Source: Methylobacterium nodulans ORS 2060
GTDB lineage: Bacteria > Pseudomonadota > Alphaproteobacteria > Rhizobiales > Beijerinckiaceae
Length of the DNA stretch: 64,000 nt
Direction: 5' to 3'
NCBI RefSeq assembly: GCF_000022085.1
Contig: NC_011887.1
Coordinates: forward strand, 186,001-250,000
Shown here: piece after piece, positions 24,389-32,736 of the stretch
How positions within the stretch are numbered: the first letter of the stretch is position 1
Layout of the letters: each line of letters opens with the position of its first letter
The notes under the pieces: model-generated
Databases searched by the model: none
Seen by the model: only the letters and a program-made list of their open reading frames with translations
What the model was told of the DNA's origin: nothing
Program-made: the position numbers and the translations under genes

Positions 24389-25860
24389 TAGGAGCCCGTC
24401 CGAGTAACGGGTTGATGCGTTGGGATTGAGGTTGAGATCTGGGCGGATGGATTCCGCGCCACAGGCTTAGCGCGCGGCCTGCGCCAGCTTCAGGAGGTTA
24501 TGGGCGGTGCAGATCATCGCCCACTCGCCTCGGACCTGCTCAAGACCGCGCAGCAGGAACTGCCGAAAACCTCTGGCCTGCTTCATCTGCCCGAAGACCG
24601 GCTCGACCACCTGCTTTCTCAGGCGGTAGCGGCTCCGGCGCCCAGCCCGCTTCAGCCGCTGAGCCATCGCGCTCATCAGCGGCATCTTCGTCAGCTTGCG
24701 CCGTCCAGCCGCATGGGCCTCGCCGTGACGCGCTCGGCCGGGCGGCAGGTAGCCCCGGATCCGACGCGCCTGGAGCGCCGTCAGGTTCGCCTCGGTGGCA
24801 AAACCGGCATCGCCCGAGACCTCGCGCGGCTTGCGTCCGAGATGAGCAGAGACGTCGTCGATCAGCGGCACCAGGGCACGATAGTCGGCTGCGTTGGTCA
24901 CGAGCCGCTGCGCCACGATCACCTGATGCGCCGCATCGACCGCGATCTGGCCATTGTAGCCCTGCACGAACCCGTCGCGGGTGGGCAGGATCCGGCTGTC
25001 CGGCTCGGTGAAGTTGCGCTGTGCCCGGTCGGGTGGGCCGCCGTCCTCGCCGCGCAGGGGCCGCCCCTGCCAACGCATGCCCGACGAGGCGCCCGGCCCG
25101 CTCTCGTCCTCAGGGGCGGGCGGATCGGCGGCCTCGGCTTCCAGGGCGGCCTTGGCGGCGCGGATCGCAGCAAGCCGCCGCTGCTTGTCGGCCATCCAGT
25201 CCGGCGTCTCGTCGCCGCGCCGATCCATTCCGTGCGCGCGGTCCTCAGCGGCATCCATCTCGGCAGCTTGGGCAAGCCACGCCTCGACCTCGGCCGCCAA
25301 GGCCGCTTCGGTCGTCTTCATCCGGCCGTAGCTCATCGCTTTGTGGCGCGAGGCATTGGCCTTCAGCTTGGTCCCGTCCACCGCCACATGAGCAAAGCCC
25401 ACCAGCCCGGCCGCCTGGCACAGCCGCAGCACCTGCACGAACAGGTCCGACAGCGCCGCGAGATGACGCTTGCGGAACTCGGCGATGGTGCGGAAGTCGG
25501 GCCGGTTCAGGCCGGTCACCGCCATAACGTCGACCCGCTCCTCGCAGGCGCGGGCGAGTTGGCGCGAGGAGTACAGGCCGCGGCTGTAGCCGTAGAGCAG
25601 GAGCGCCACCATCATGCCGGGATGGTAGGGTGGATAGCCGCGCTCCTCGGTATAGGTGTCGAGGATGGCTGACAGATCGAGCGCCTCGCGCACCGTGTCG
25701 CGCACGAAATGCGCCATATGCCCGGGCGGCACGAACTCATGCAACGAGGGCGGCAGCAGCCAGCCTTGATCGACATCCCAGGAGCGAAACACCTTGGCCA
25801 TGGGCCGAGTGAATCACCTCCGCGCCCCGCCGTCGAGACGCTTACTCGGACAGGCTCCTA
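24389..25860 (-). mobile_element. IS1182-family insertion sequence
   Basis: The transposase is bracketed by 20-bp inverted repeats differing at one base: CTAGGAGCCCGTCCGAGTAA at 24389-24408 and its counterpart at 25841-25860. The outermost CTAG is itself palindromic, so it may be either the tip of each repeat or a 4-bp target duplication. Length is about 1.47 kb. It inserted into the 5' end of the DUF2933 gene at the head of the copper operon, and abuts an IS481-type remnant on the other side. Confidence 0.85.
24467..25801 (-). CDS. IS1182-family transposase
   Basis: 444 residues, full length. N-terminal DUF772-type domain: FVPPGHMAHFVRDTVREAL and YPPYHPGMMVALLLYGYSRG. The DDE catalytic core follows, with the first aspartate in VAVDGTKLKANAS, the second region VSGDAGFATEANLTAL and the C-terminal VEPVFGQMKQARGFRQFLLR. 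It overlaps nothing and appears intact, so the element may still move. The protein starts MAKVFRSWDVDQGWLLPPS. Confidence 0.92.
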   Translation of the reverse strand: MAKVFRSWDVDQGWLLPPSLHEFVPPGHMAHFVRDTVREALDLSAILDTYTEERGYPPYHPGMMVALLLYGYSRGLYSSRQLARACEERVDVMAVTGLNRPDFRTIAEFRKRHLAALSDLFVQVLRLCQAAGLVGFAHVAVDGTKLKANASRHKAMSYGRMKTTEAALAAEVEAWLAQAAEMDAAEDRAHGMDRRGDETPDWMADKQRRLAAIRAAKAALEAEAADPPAPEDESGPGASSGMRWQGRPLRGEDGGPPDRAQRNFTEPDSRILPTRDGFVQGYNGQIAVDAAHQVIVAQRLVTNAADYRALVPLIDDVSAHLGRKPREVSGDAGFATEANLTALQARRIRGYLPPGRARHGEAHAAGRRKLTKMPLMSAMAQRLKRAGRRSRYRLRKQVVEPVFGQMKQARGFRQFLLRGLEQVRGEWAMICTAHNLLKLAQAAR

Positions 25861-25924
25861 GCTGTGCAGTCCCGGAGTGTGATGGTGCATCATCGGCGCT
25901 GAGGCGTCAGGCGGAGGATGCACG

Positions 25925-26897
25925 GTGGCAGGAGTTCTTCACGGCAGCGCCCGTACGCCGCCGCGTGCCTCATCCTGAGCCCGTCGAAGGACGCGCCGAG
26001 CTCCAAGCGTCGCAAGAAAGGAGCCGCGCCCTGGCCGCCCCGTACAGGCTGAATCCGAAGACGGTCGCCAAGTGGCGCGGCCGGAATGGGACGGCGGCCG
26101 ATGCGCCGATGGGCTCGAAGGCGCCCAGAAGCACGGTCCTGACCCCGGCCGAGGAAGCCATCATCGTCGAGTTCCGGCGCAGGACCCTGCTGCCTCTCGA
26201 CGCTGTCCTCGGCTGCCTGCGCGAGACCATCCCCCGTCTCAGCCGCTCGGCCCTGCATCGCTGCCTGCACCGGCACGGCATCTCCCGCCTTCCGGCCGCC
26301 GAGACGGCCGAGGCACGCAAGCGGTTCAAGACTGACGCGATCGGCTCCGTGCACAGCTGCAAGCTGCGCCATGCCGATGGCAAGCTGGTCATGGTCCTGG
26401 CCATCGACCGGGTCTCGAAGTTCACTTATGTCGAGTTCCACGACTGTGCCGGCACGATGGAAGGGGCCACCTTCCTCAGGAATATCGTGGCGGCCTTCCC
26501 TTACAAGATCCACACGGTGCTGACCGACAACGGCATGGCCTTCGCCGACCTGCCCAAGAAGAGGACCGGACCGAGCCGGCGCTTTCTCGGGCCGCCCATC
26601 TTCGACCGCGTCTGCATCGAGCGCGGCATCGAGCATCGGCTGACCAAGCCCGACCATCCTGGGACCACCGGTCAGGCCGAGCGCATGAACCGGACGATCA
26701 AGGATGCGACCGTCAAGATCTTCCACTAAAGCCTGCAGGCGCATGTCTTGGCCTTTGTCACGGCCTGCAATTTCGCCAAGCACCACAAGTCGCTCAAGTG
26801 GAGGACACCGTTTCAGGCCATCTGCCAAGCCTGGACCCAGGACCCAGATCGCTTCAAAATCAACCCGCACCATCTCATCCCAGGACCATACAAGGTC
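25925..26897 (+). pseudogene. IS481-family transposase, disrupted at both ends
   Basis: The integrase core is well preserved: VMVLAIDRVSKFTYVE (first D), VLTDNGMAF (second D) and GQAERMNRTIKDATVK (E). The helix-turn-helix part YRLNPKTVAKWRGR also remains. Two lesions kill it. A TAA at 26727-26729 interrupts the frame, which continues after it as SLQAHVLAFVTACNFAKHHK and ends near HHLIPGP. At the 5' end the native VLHGSARTPPR frame is broken by a 26-base insert at 25968-25993 containing GTCGAAGGACG. No convincing terminal inverted repeats were found. Confidence 0.8.
25968..25993 (+). repeat. short dispersed repeat inserted in the IS481 transposase
   Basis: A 26-base sequence ending GTCGAAGGACG, read as HPEPVEGR in one frame, interrupts the 5' end of the transposase and shifts its frame. 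This motif is known as an abundant repeat in several alphaproteobacterial genomes (established knowledge, not checked here). Only one copy was noticed in this window. Confidence 0.5.
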
Positions 26898-27275
26898 GTT
26901 GTCGCGCTGCGTGGGGGTGAGCGTCACTGCCGTACGCCGTACTCGTCGGTCTGGAGGTCGAGGTCGACGCGGCTCGGATGCGCGCGGAGCGAACGCGCCG
27001 GTTCGCGCCGTCATCTCCATTGGGGATGCAACAATGTGGAGTTCAAACTGGAGATTGTATAATCAGGCAGGGGTCGAGACAAAGTCAATCTGGATTTGCA
27101 TCAGTGGCACAAATCCAGAATGGCCGATCGTTAAGTTGATCCTGCTGGCACTGATCAACGTCGGACTGGTCCTGGGCGCCCTGGCACATCCGGTAAATGA
27201 CGCTTTTGTTGATCGCAAGTGTAGAGAAGTTTGCCAAATTATCCCAGGTTCAAAGAAAAACCCGCTGTCACGTAG
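26898..27275. other. intergenic region after the IS481 remnant
   Basis: Holds only the weak peptide candidate at 27136-27282. The right end of the IS481 element presumably lies near 26900-26960 but could not be defined. Confidence 0.3.
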
Positions 27276-27282
27276 TCATTGA
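27136..27282 (+). CDS. possible small secreted peptide
   Basis: From TTG 27136, 48 residues: a hydrophobic leader MILLALINVGLVLGALAHPV and a short basic tail with two cysteines (DRKCREVCQIIPGSKK). It looks like a signal peptide plus a tiny mature domain. No ribosome site is visible and it overlaps the 3' end of the Cj0069-type gene on the other strand by seven bases. Low confidence. Confidence 0.25.
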   Translation: MILLALINVGLVLGALAHPVNDAFVDRKCREVCQIIPGSKKNPLSRSH

Positions 27283-28346
27283 TCTGCTTGGGTGCTACTG
27301 TGGCTTGCTCGTGATCGAGGGGTTGCTTCAAGCCGGCGGAATGTTGTTCTGGCGATAGCTTCGGGGGCCTCATCTGGGATCGGAAAGACAGAACTCGCAT
27401 TGATCTCGCAGAGCACGTAGGTGTCCTCGCCGGTGGGCGTCTGCGGACCCAGCAGGAAGTCGGCGTCCCAGATCACCGGCAGGTCACCCAGGCCGAGGCC
27501 CAGCAGATGAGCCATCTGCGGCGTCCACTCTTGTTCGAGCAGGCCCCGCAAGCGCTGGAACCTGGGATCGTCCGGCCCGAAGTAGAGGCGGGGTCCGGCC
27601 GGGCCGGCCTCGGGGGGAGCGAGAGCTCGGACCAGTTGATGGCCGAACCCTACCACCTGGTCGCCGGACAGGTAGCAGCGGATCATGCCCTCCAGGTGCC
27701 GCGCCTGGAACGGCTGGTCGATCAGCGTGCCAGCGGCCGTGAAATTGACCGCTCGCTCCTCCATGAAGACATCGAGCGGTATGGTGCGCACGCGGCGGCT
27801 GCCCCAGGCCTCCTGAACGACGACGTCCACGCCGGCTGCACGTTCGATCTTCCAGACCCCGAGCCCGCCGTTGCCGCGGTTCTGCTTCAACACCCGCGGA
27901 CCCGTGGCCACCCGTTCAGGAAACTCCGCTCTGAACGCGACGTAGGTCCCGTAGACGTGAGTGTCCGTCCCCCAACCCAGCTTACGGGTCCGGTAGAGCA
28001 CCTCCTTGACGCCCATTCTGGCAATGATGTCCGGATGGCTGCTGACGAAGATGCCGGCCGCGGCCACCTCCCGCAGGAGGTCATCCAGCACCCCGCGCCC
28101 TTCGCCGCCTGGTGTCGTGATCGGATTCACCCAGACCAACACACCATCGACGCTCATCAGCTGGGCGCGAACTTTGTCGGTGAGCGCGTCCGACCAGACC
28201 GCCGGCTCGGCGGTGATCCCGTGCCGCTCCAGAGCAGCGAAGATCGCCTTAAGCCGGCTCGTCTCCGGTCGCGCAGCGGCGCGCTCCTCGGCGTCGCCCC
28301 ACCAGACAATAGCCATCTTGAACGGATGCGGATTGGTATCGGACAT
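27276..28346 (-). CDS. Cj0069 family protein (ATP-grasp-like)
   Basis: 356 residues from ATG 28346 (MSDTNPHPFKMAIVWWGD); ATG 28379 would add eleven residues, and neither has a strong ribosome site. The pattern IVWWGDAEERAA, VDGVLVWVNPITTPGGEGRG, GVKEVLYRTRKLGWGTDTHV and VLKQNRGNGGLGVWKIE matches the Cj0069 family, whose fold resembles ATP-grasp ligases; DADFLLGP and VLCEINASSVFP would form the metal/ATP site. No reaction is established for the family. It is the last gene of the minus-strand cluster that includes YncE, SOD and the chromate genes, with a 111-base gap before it. Confidence 0.75.
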   Translation of the reverse strand: MSDTNPHPFKMAIVWWGDAEERAAARPETSRLKAIFAALERHGITAEPAVWSDALTDKVRAQLMSVDGVLVWVNPITTPGGEGRGVLDDLLREVAAAGIFVSSHPDIIARMGVKEVLYRTRKLGWGTDTHVYGTYVAFRAEFPERVATGPRVLKQNRGNGGLGVWKIERAAGVDVVVQEAWGSRRVRTIPLDVFMEERAVNFTAAGTLIDQPFQARHLEGMIRCYLSGDQVVGFGHQLVRALAPPEAGPAGPRLYFGPDDPRFQRLRGLLEQEWTPQMAHLLGLGLGDLPVIWDADFLLGPQTPTGEDTYVLCEINASSVFPIPDEAPEAIARTTFRRLEATPRSRASHSSTQADQ

Positions 28347-28457
28347 GAGTGCTGCCCCGGAGGACAAGTGGACCGGCATCTCAAATGAACAGTCAGCTTT
28401 GCCTGATCCGAGCGCCAGGAAAGGTGGGCGATCAGCCTAACGGAAACCCCGGCACTG

Positions 28458-29465
28458 CTAGTCGGCGGGCCGGAACACCCAGATGGCCGCCCCCTCGCGA
28501 TTGCTGGCGCGCACGGCCAGGAACAGACGGTCGAGCTTGGGCAGGAACAGCGAGGTCCGTGCCCCCGACACGGTTGGGATGCGAGCGAGCTCGCGATAGG
28601 ACCGCCCCTCTTCTTGCAGGACATCGAGAGCGCCTTCCCCGCAGCTGATGTAGATCCGCCGGCGCTTTCGATCGACCCAGATGTCGTCGGCATCGCCGCA
28701 GGTCGGGACCTGCGCGAGCGCGCTCCCGTCCTTGATATCGAAGACGGCCAGGAGGGCAGGCTTCCGGTAAACGACCAGGAGCCGCTCGCCTGAAGGGTCC
28801 AAAGCCATCGGGAAGTTGGCCCTGGCGGACGGCAGGCTCCAGTGCGCGATCTGGCGGCCATTGTCGCGATCAAGCACAGCGATCTCGTGCGCATCCGGCA
28901 CATTGACGTAGATCTGGCTTCCCTGGGGACCAAGCTGGAAGGATTCGGGGTGTCCGGCGAGCCGAATCTCCTCCAGTTTCGTGCCATCGGGAGCAAGGAC
29001 CGCGATTGCACCCTGCCCATAGCCGACGATGACTTGCCCCGTGCGCTGATCGAGCCGGATGTTGTCAGCGTCCTCACCCAGCCTCATGGCTCCAAGCGAC
29101 GCGTAATCCGAGCCGTTGTACCAGCGAACGGTACCGTCGCCTGCGTTCGCTACGAACACCGTGTCGTTGGAGGCCAGGTAGGCGATGCCCTGCGGTTCAT
29201 GGAGGCCGGGGATGCGGTGCACGAGCTTGCCGTCGCTGACGTCGACTATTCCGATGCTGTCATTGCCGAGCTCGGCGATGAACAGCCGATGCCGAGCTGC
29301 ATCGAAGGCAAGGTGGTCGATGCGACCGCGTACATTGCCGAGCGGGATCTTTTGATCGAGCAGCATTGGCGCGGTGTCGGCCGCCCGTCCTGGCGCTAGC
29401 TGCACGGCAAGCAGGAGTCCTGCCGCTGTGCGAACGAGAGCGGATCCAAAAGGCTTCGGCAACAT
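28458..29465 (-). CDS. YncE-type beta-propeller protein, exported
   Basis: 335 residues. Signal peptide: VRTAAGLLLAVQLAPGRA, then AADTAP. The mature protein consists of repeated propeller blades with the YVTN-like pattern (LFIAELGNDSIGIVDVSDGK, VFVANAGDGTVRWYNG, IYVNVPDAHEIAVLDRDNGR, IYISCGEGALDVLQ), about seven blades. Such proteins act in the periplasm as binding or scaffold modules. ATG 29465 follows AAGGGGG. It lies 29 bases downstream of the SOD gene and is probably cotranscribed. No substrate can be assigned. Confidence 0.85.
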   Translation of the reverse strand: MLPKPFGSALVRTAAGLLLAVQLAPGRAADTAPMLLDQKIPLGNVRGRIDHLAFDAARHRLFIAELGNDSIGIVDVSDGKLVHRIPGLHEPQGIAYLASNDTVFVANAGDGTVRWYNGSDYASLGAMRLGEDADNIRLDQRTGQVIVGYGQGAIAVLAPDGTKLEEIRLAGHPESFQLGPQGSQIYVNVPDAHEIAVLDRDNGRQIAHWSLPSARANFPMALDPSGERLLVVYRKPALLAVFDIKDGSALAQVPTCGDADDIWVDRKRRRIYISCGEGALDVLQEEGRSYRELARIPTVSGARTSLFLPKLDRLFLAVRASNREGAAIWVFRPAD

Positions 29466-29494
29466 AGGTCAGCCCCCTTTTGGAGATTGCGGAA

Positions 29495-30112
29495 TCAACC
29501 CGGAGTCATTGTGGTACGTTCACCTTCCCTTAAACTGAAAAATAGCCGGTCCGCGTTCTCCCAGCGGATCGCCTGCATGAAGGTGTCGACGTAAGTCGCG
29601 GCCTTGGAGCCGTAATCGATCTGGTAGGAATGCTCGTACATGTCGAGCGCCAGGATCGGCACGCCCCCCGCCAGCGTGTGCGCGTGGTCGGCGGCCCACT
29701 GGTTGACCAGCTGGCCGTCTCGGGGCGACCAGGACAGGAGCACCCATCCGGAACCGCCGGCCAGAGCTTTGCCCATGGCGATGAACTCGGAGCGCCAGCG
29801 CTCGAATGAACCAAAGCTGCGGGCAAGCGCTTTGCGTAGGACCGGTCCCGGCTCGCTCTCCTGGCCAAGGCCGCCGAAAAACAGCTCATGCAGGATCATC
29901 GAATTCATCGCGATCAATTGCTCGCGCTTGAGCCCATTGATCACGAAGCCGGGCGTCGTCTCGTAATCCAGCCCGGCAAGCTGCTCCTCGATGAGATTCA
30001 GCCGTTTCACGGCACCGCCGTAGTTGTTCTCGTAATGGCTGACGATCAGCCGTTCCGACATGCCTTTGATCCGAGCTGGATCGCAGCCGAGCGGCTTTAT
30101 GGCGTACGTCAT
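29495..30112 (-). CDS. iron/manganese superoxide dismutase family protein (ChrC-like)
   Basis: 205 residues from ATG 30112 behind GAGGAGG. The four metal ligands of Fe/Mn-SOD are present: H26 (VSHYENNYGGAV), H75 (MILHELFFG), D157 and H161 (LDMYEHSYQIDYG). The gap between H75 and D157 and the C-terminal helix fit the family. SODs of this branch occur in chromate-resistance operons as ChrC, and here it lies downstream of chrA and a DUF1259 gene, so a role against superoxide produced during chromate reduction is likely. It is cytoplasmic; no signal peptide. Confidence 0.88.
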   Translation of the reverse strand: MTYAIKPLGCDPARIKGMSERLIVSHYENNYGGAVKRLNLIEEQLAGLDYETTPGFVINGLKREQLIAMNSMILHELFFGGLGQESEPGPVLRKALARSFGSFERWRSEFIAMGKALAGGSGWVLLSWSPRDGQLVNQWAADHAHTLAGGVPILALDMYEHSYQIDYGSKAATYVDTFMQAIRWENADRLFFSLREGERTTMTPG

Positions 30113-30222
30113 CCTGACCTCCTCTGACCGAGCGCAGGCGTGATCGCCGAGGGCAACCAGTCCTCTCGTCATGTGCCTGCTTGCGAGGGCAAGGGCGGCC
30201 GAGCCGACCCTTGCGTGCTGGC

Positions 30223-31185
30223 TCAGCCGCCCGACGCGACCTTGACGTGTTTGAGCGCTGCGCCGAGCCCCTTGGCGAGCTTGGCCGTGTCGTCGTTGGC
30301 CCAGAAGTGCATGAAGAACAGCCGCGGCTCGTCGCCGAGCATGTGGTTGTGCAGAGCCGTCACCTCGATGCCGTTCTGGCGCAGCGTCTTGATCACCGGG
30401 TTCACCTCGTCGGCGGTCAGCACGAAGTCGCCCGTGATCGCCGCCTTGCCGCCGCCGGTCGGCTGGAAGTTGATCGCGATGGCCGAGCCCATCGCCTCCG
30501 GCACATCCATCCCGTGGTCCCTCGGGGTCTCCGCGCGCGGGACGCTGACGGCGTAGACCCCGCCGTTGAGCTTGCCCTTGCGCCCGAGCGCCGCCTCGAT
30601 GGCCGCCGTGTCGAGGGGCTGCGCCTGGTCCGAAGCTGTGGCCCGCGCGGGCGCCGGGCTTGCCCCGGCCGAGGCCGGGCCCGGGTGGCCGGCCGGCGGC
30701 GTGCCGGTCGCCGTCTCGGCGCCGAACGGGGTGCGGCTCGCGCCGAGCGCCCCCATCAGCGTCGCGGCGAGCGTCTCAGGCTCACCATGTCCCGAGACGT
30801 GCATGTAGAGGGGGTTGGGCGAGGCGCGCAACAGGTGGTTGTGCAGGGCCGTGATCTCCACGCCGCCCTCGACCAAGCGCGTCATGACCGGGTTCACCTC
30901 GTCCTCGGTGAGCACGAGGTCGCCCATCACCATCACCTGGTTCTCGCCGGCCTTCCGAAAGGCCAGCCAGGAGCCGAGAGCCAGCGCGGGTTTGATCGAC
31001 ACGCCGTCGAGCGTCACCGCCAGATCGGTGCGGGGCAGGCTGACGCGGTAGACCCCGCCCGGCATCTCCGTGCCGGGCTTGCCGAGGCCGGTGGCGATCG
31101 CCTGCTGCCACGTCTCAGCTGCCTGCACGGGCGGCGCGAGCGCCACCAGGCTCAATGCGAAAAGAGAAGCTATTTGTCGGCGCAT
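30223..31185 (-). CDS. LppY/LpqO family (DUF1259) exported protein, duplicated domain
   Basis: 320 residues from ATG 31185, the second of two close ATGs, six bases after GAAGGAG. Signal peptide RRQIASLFALSLVALAPPVQ, then AAETWQ. Two homologous DUF1259 domains: GVYRVSLPRTDLAVTLDGV with VMVMGDLVLTEDEVNPVM and ITALHNHLL; then GGVYAVSVPR with AAITGDFVLTADEVNPVI and VTALHNHML. The ALHNH motif is retained in both. They are joined by an alanine- and proline-rich linker. The family is of unknown function but recurs in chromate-resistance clusters of alphaproteobacteria, matching its place between chrA and SOD. Confidence 0.88.
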   Translation of the reverse strand: MRRQIASLFALSLVALAPPVQAAETWQQAIATGLGKPGTEMPGGVYRVSLPRTDLAVTLDGVSIKPALALGSWLAFRKAGENQVMVMGDLVLTEDEVNPVMTRLVEGGVEITALHNHLLRASPNPLYMHVSGHGEPETLAATLMGALGASRTPFGAETATGTPPAGHPGPASAGASPAPARATASDQAQPLDTAAIEAALGRKGKLNGGVYAVSVPRAETPRDHGMDVPEAMGSAIAINFQPTGGGKAAITGDFVLTADEVNPVIKTLRQNGIEVTALHNHMLGDEPRLFFMHFWANDDTAKLAKGLGAALKHVKVASGG

Positions 31186-31225
31186 GGTCATCTCCTTCGT
31201 GACCAGGTTTCGTGTCAGGCCGGCA

Positions 31226-31594
31226 TCACGGCCGCCGGGCCGGCGCCTGCAGCACGCCTTCCTCGGGCAGGGCGCCGTCGCGCCGGAACTCGACATGGGT
31301 GCCAGCCATCCAGACTTGGAGGCAGGGATCGGCATTCAGGCACAGCGCGTCGCCCTGGAGCCGCCAAATGCCGGTGCGGGCTCGCCCCATGGACACGGTC
31401 TGCAATCGACCGCCTGGCTCGAAGCGGTAGGCCCAGTGCACCTCGTCGGTGACCTCCTTCCCGGTCAGACGCGCGCGGATCTGCGGCCCGGTCAGCTGCC
31501 GAAATGTCTCTGCGGCCGGCGCTGGGTGGGCCAGCCCCAGGCTGAACAGCAGGACCGCACCGCCCTGCCAGAGCCCGCGATGCCAGGGACGCAT
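31226..31594 (-). CDS. exported hypothetical protein coupled to chrA
   Basis: 122 residues. ATG 31594 overlaps the chrA stop codon (TGATG), so it was translated by coupling. Signal peptide: WQGGAVLLFSLGLAHPAPAA. The mature domain has ETFRQLTGPQIRARLTGKEV, VHWAYRFEPGGRLQTVS and IWRLQGDALCLNADPCLQVW, a small beta-rich fold with two cysteines that may form a disulfide. No family recognised. Translation now depends on a truncated chrA reading frame. Confidence 0.65.
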   Translation of the reverse strand: MRPWHRGLWQGGAVLLFSLGLAHPAPAAETFRQLTGPQIRARLTGKEVTDEVHWAYRFEPGGRLQTVSMGRARTGIWRLQGDALCLNADPCLQVWMAGTHVEFRRDGALPEEGVLQAPARRP

Positions 31595-32235
31595 CAGACC
31601 AGCCCCGCTAAGTGGAGGGCCACGCCCGCGGCCGAGCAGGCCGCGAGCGTCGTGATCATGCCGACCTTGAACCGGAACACGGCCACGGCGGCCGCGAGCG
31701 CCAGGACCAGGGCGAAGGGGTTCACACTGGCGAGCACTGGCACATCGAACCGGAGAGGGCCGGCCACAGCAGGTCGCACCTGCGTGAAGATGGTGTGGAG
31801 CGCAAACCAGACCGCGAGGTTGAGGATCACGCCCACCACGGCCGCGGTGATGGCCGCCAGCGCGCCGGCGAGGGCCGGGTTGCCGCGCAGGCGCTCGACG
31901 TAAGGAGCCCCGACGAAGATCCAGAGGAAGCAGGGCACGAAGGTCACCCAGGTGGTCAGCAGGCCCCCGAGCGTCCCGGCGACGAGCGGCGGCAGCGAAC
32001 CGGGGGCGCGGAAAGCGGCCATGAAGCCCACGAACTGCGTGACCATGATCAGCGGTCCGGGCGTGGTCTCGGCCATGCCGAGCCCGTCGAGCATCTCGCC
32101 GGGCTTCAGCCAGCCGTAATGCTCCACCGCCTGCTGCGCGACATAAGCCAGCACCGCGTAGGCGCCGCCGAACGTCACCATGGCCATCTTGGAGAAGAAC
32201 ACGGCGATGTGGCCAAATACCTGGTCCGGCCCAGG
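31594..32235 (-). pseudogene. chrA: chrA chromate transporter, second half only
   Basis: About 205 residues of the C-terminal CHR domain: FFSKMAMVTFGGAYAVLAYV, AETTPGPLIMVTQFVGFMAA, then hydrophobic helices to the end GVALHLAGLV. ChrA proteins are about 400 residues with two homologous halves; the first half is missing. Upstream, the frame continues a few codons (DQVFGHIAV) and then crosses into the rhodanese gene, so a deletion has fused the two. GTG 32202 could initiate a half-size protein. Short-chain CHR proteins exist, but as paired subunits, so activity is doubtful. Confidence 0.85.
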
Positions 32236-32582
32236 GCATCGCGGGCGGGCAGCTTGTCGGCCGGCACCATGGGCAGGCCGGCCGCATGCCAGGCATCGGT
32301 GCCGCCCTCCAGCACCTCGGCCGGCACCCCCTCCTGCCGCAGCCAGGCAGCGACGCCGTGACTGAGCTTCTGGCCGCGTTGGCAGATCACGATGGCATTG
32401 CGGCCGAAGAGTGCGCCGGCCCAGGCTGCCACGTCGCCCCAGGGGCGGCGCATGGCGCCCGGAATCAGCCGGGGATCCGCGGCGAAGTCCTCGTCGGTGC
32501 GGACGTCGAGGAGCACCGGGCAGCCGGGGGTGCCGAGGAGACGAGCGAGCTTGTCGACAGGGATGGAATTGGGCTCAGGCAT
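32175..32582 (-). pseudogene. rhodanese/chromate-resistance gene (ChrE-like), 3' part deleted
   Basis: The rhodanese domain is complete to about residue 120: PVLLDVRTDEDFAADPRLIP, VICQRGQKLSHGVAAWL with active-site C67, and EVLEGGTDAWHAAGLPMVP. The native protein in such operons continues with a ChrB-like domain directly after a GRT motif; here GRT at 118-120 is followed by RYLATSPCSSPRWPW, which is chrA sequence read in another frame. ATG 32582 follows AAGGA. The rhodanese part may still fold and work alone. Confidence 0.75.
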
Positions 32583-32736
32583 GGCGCGTCCTTGCAGAGA
32601 ATGCAGGTTGGACGCGATTCTTCAGCCGGAGCCTCGTCGGGAGATCGCTTCCCGATAGTGGGAGAAAAGACCTTCGCGGCGCGCGATGTCAAGCGGCAGC
32701 CGCGGCGTTGGCCGTGCAGGTTCCGGACCGTAAGGC

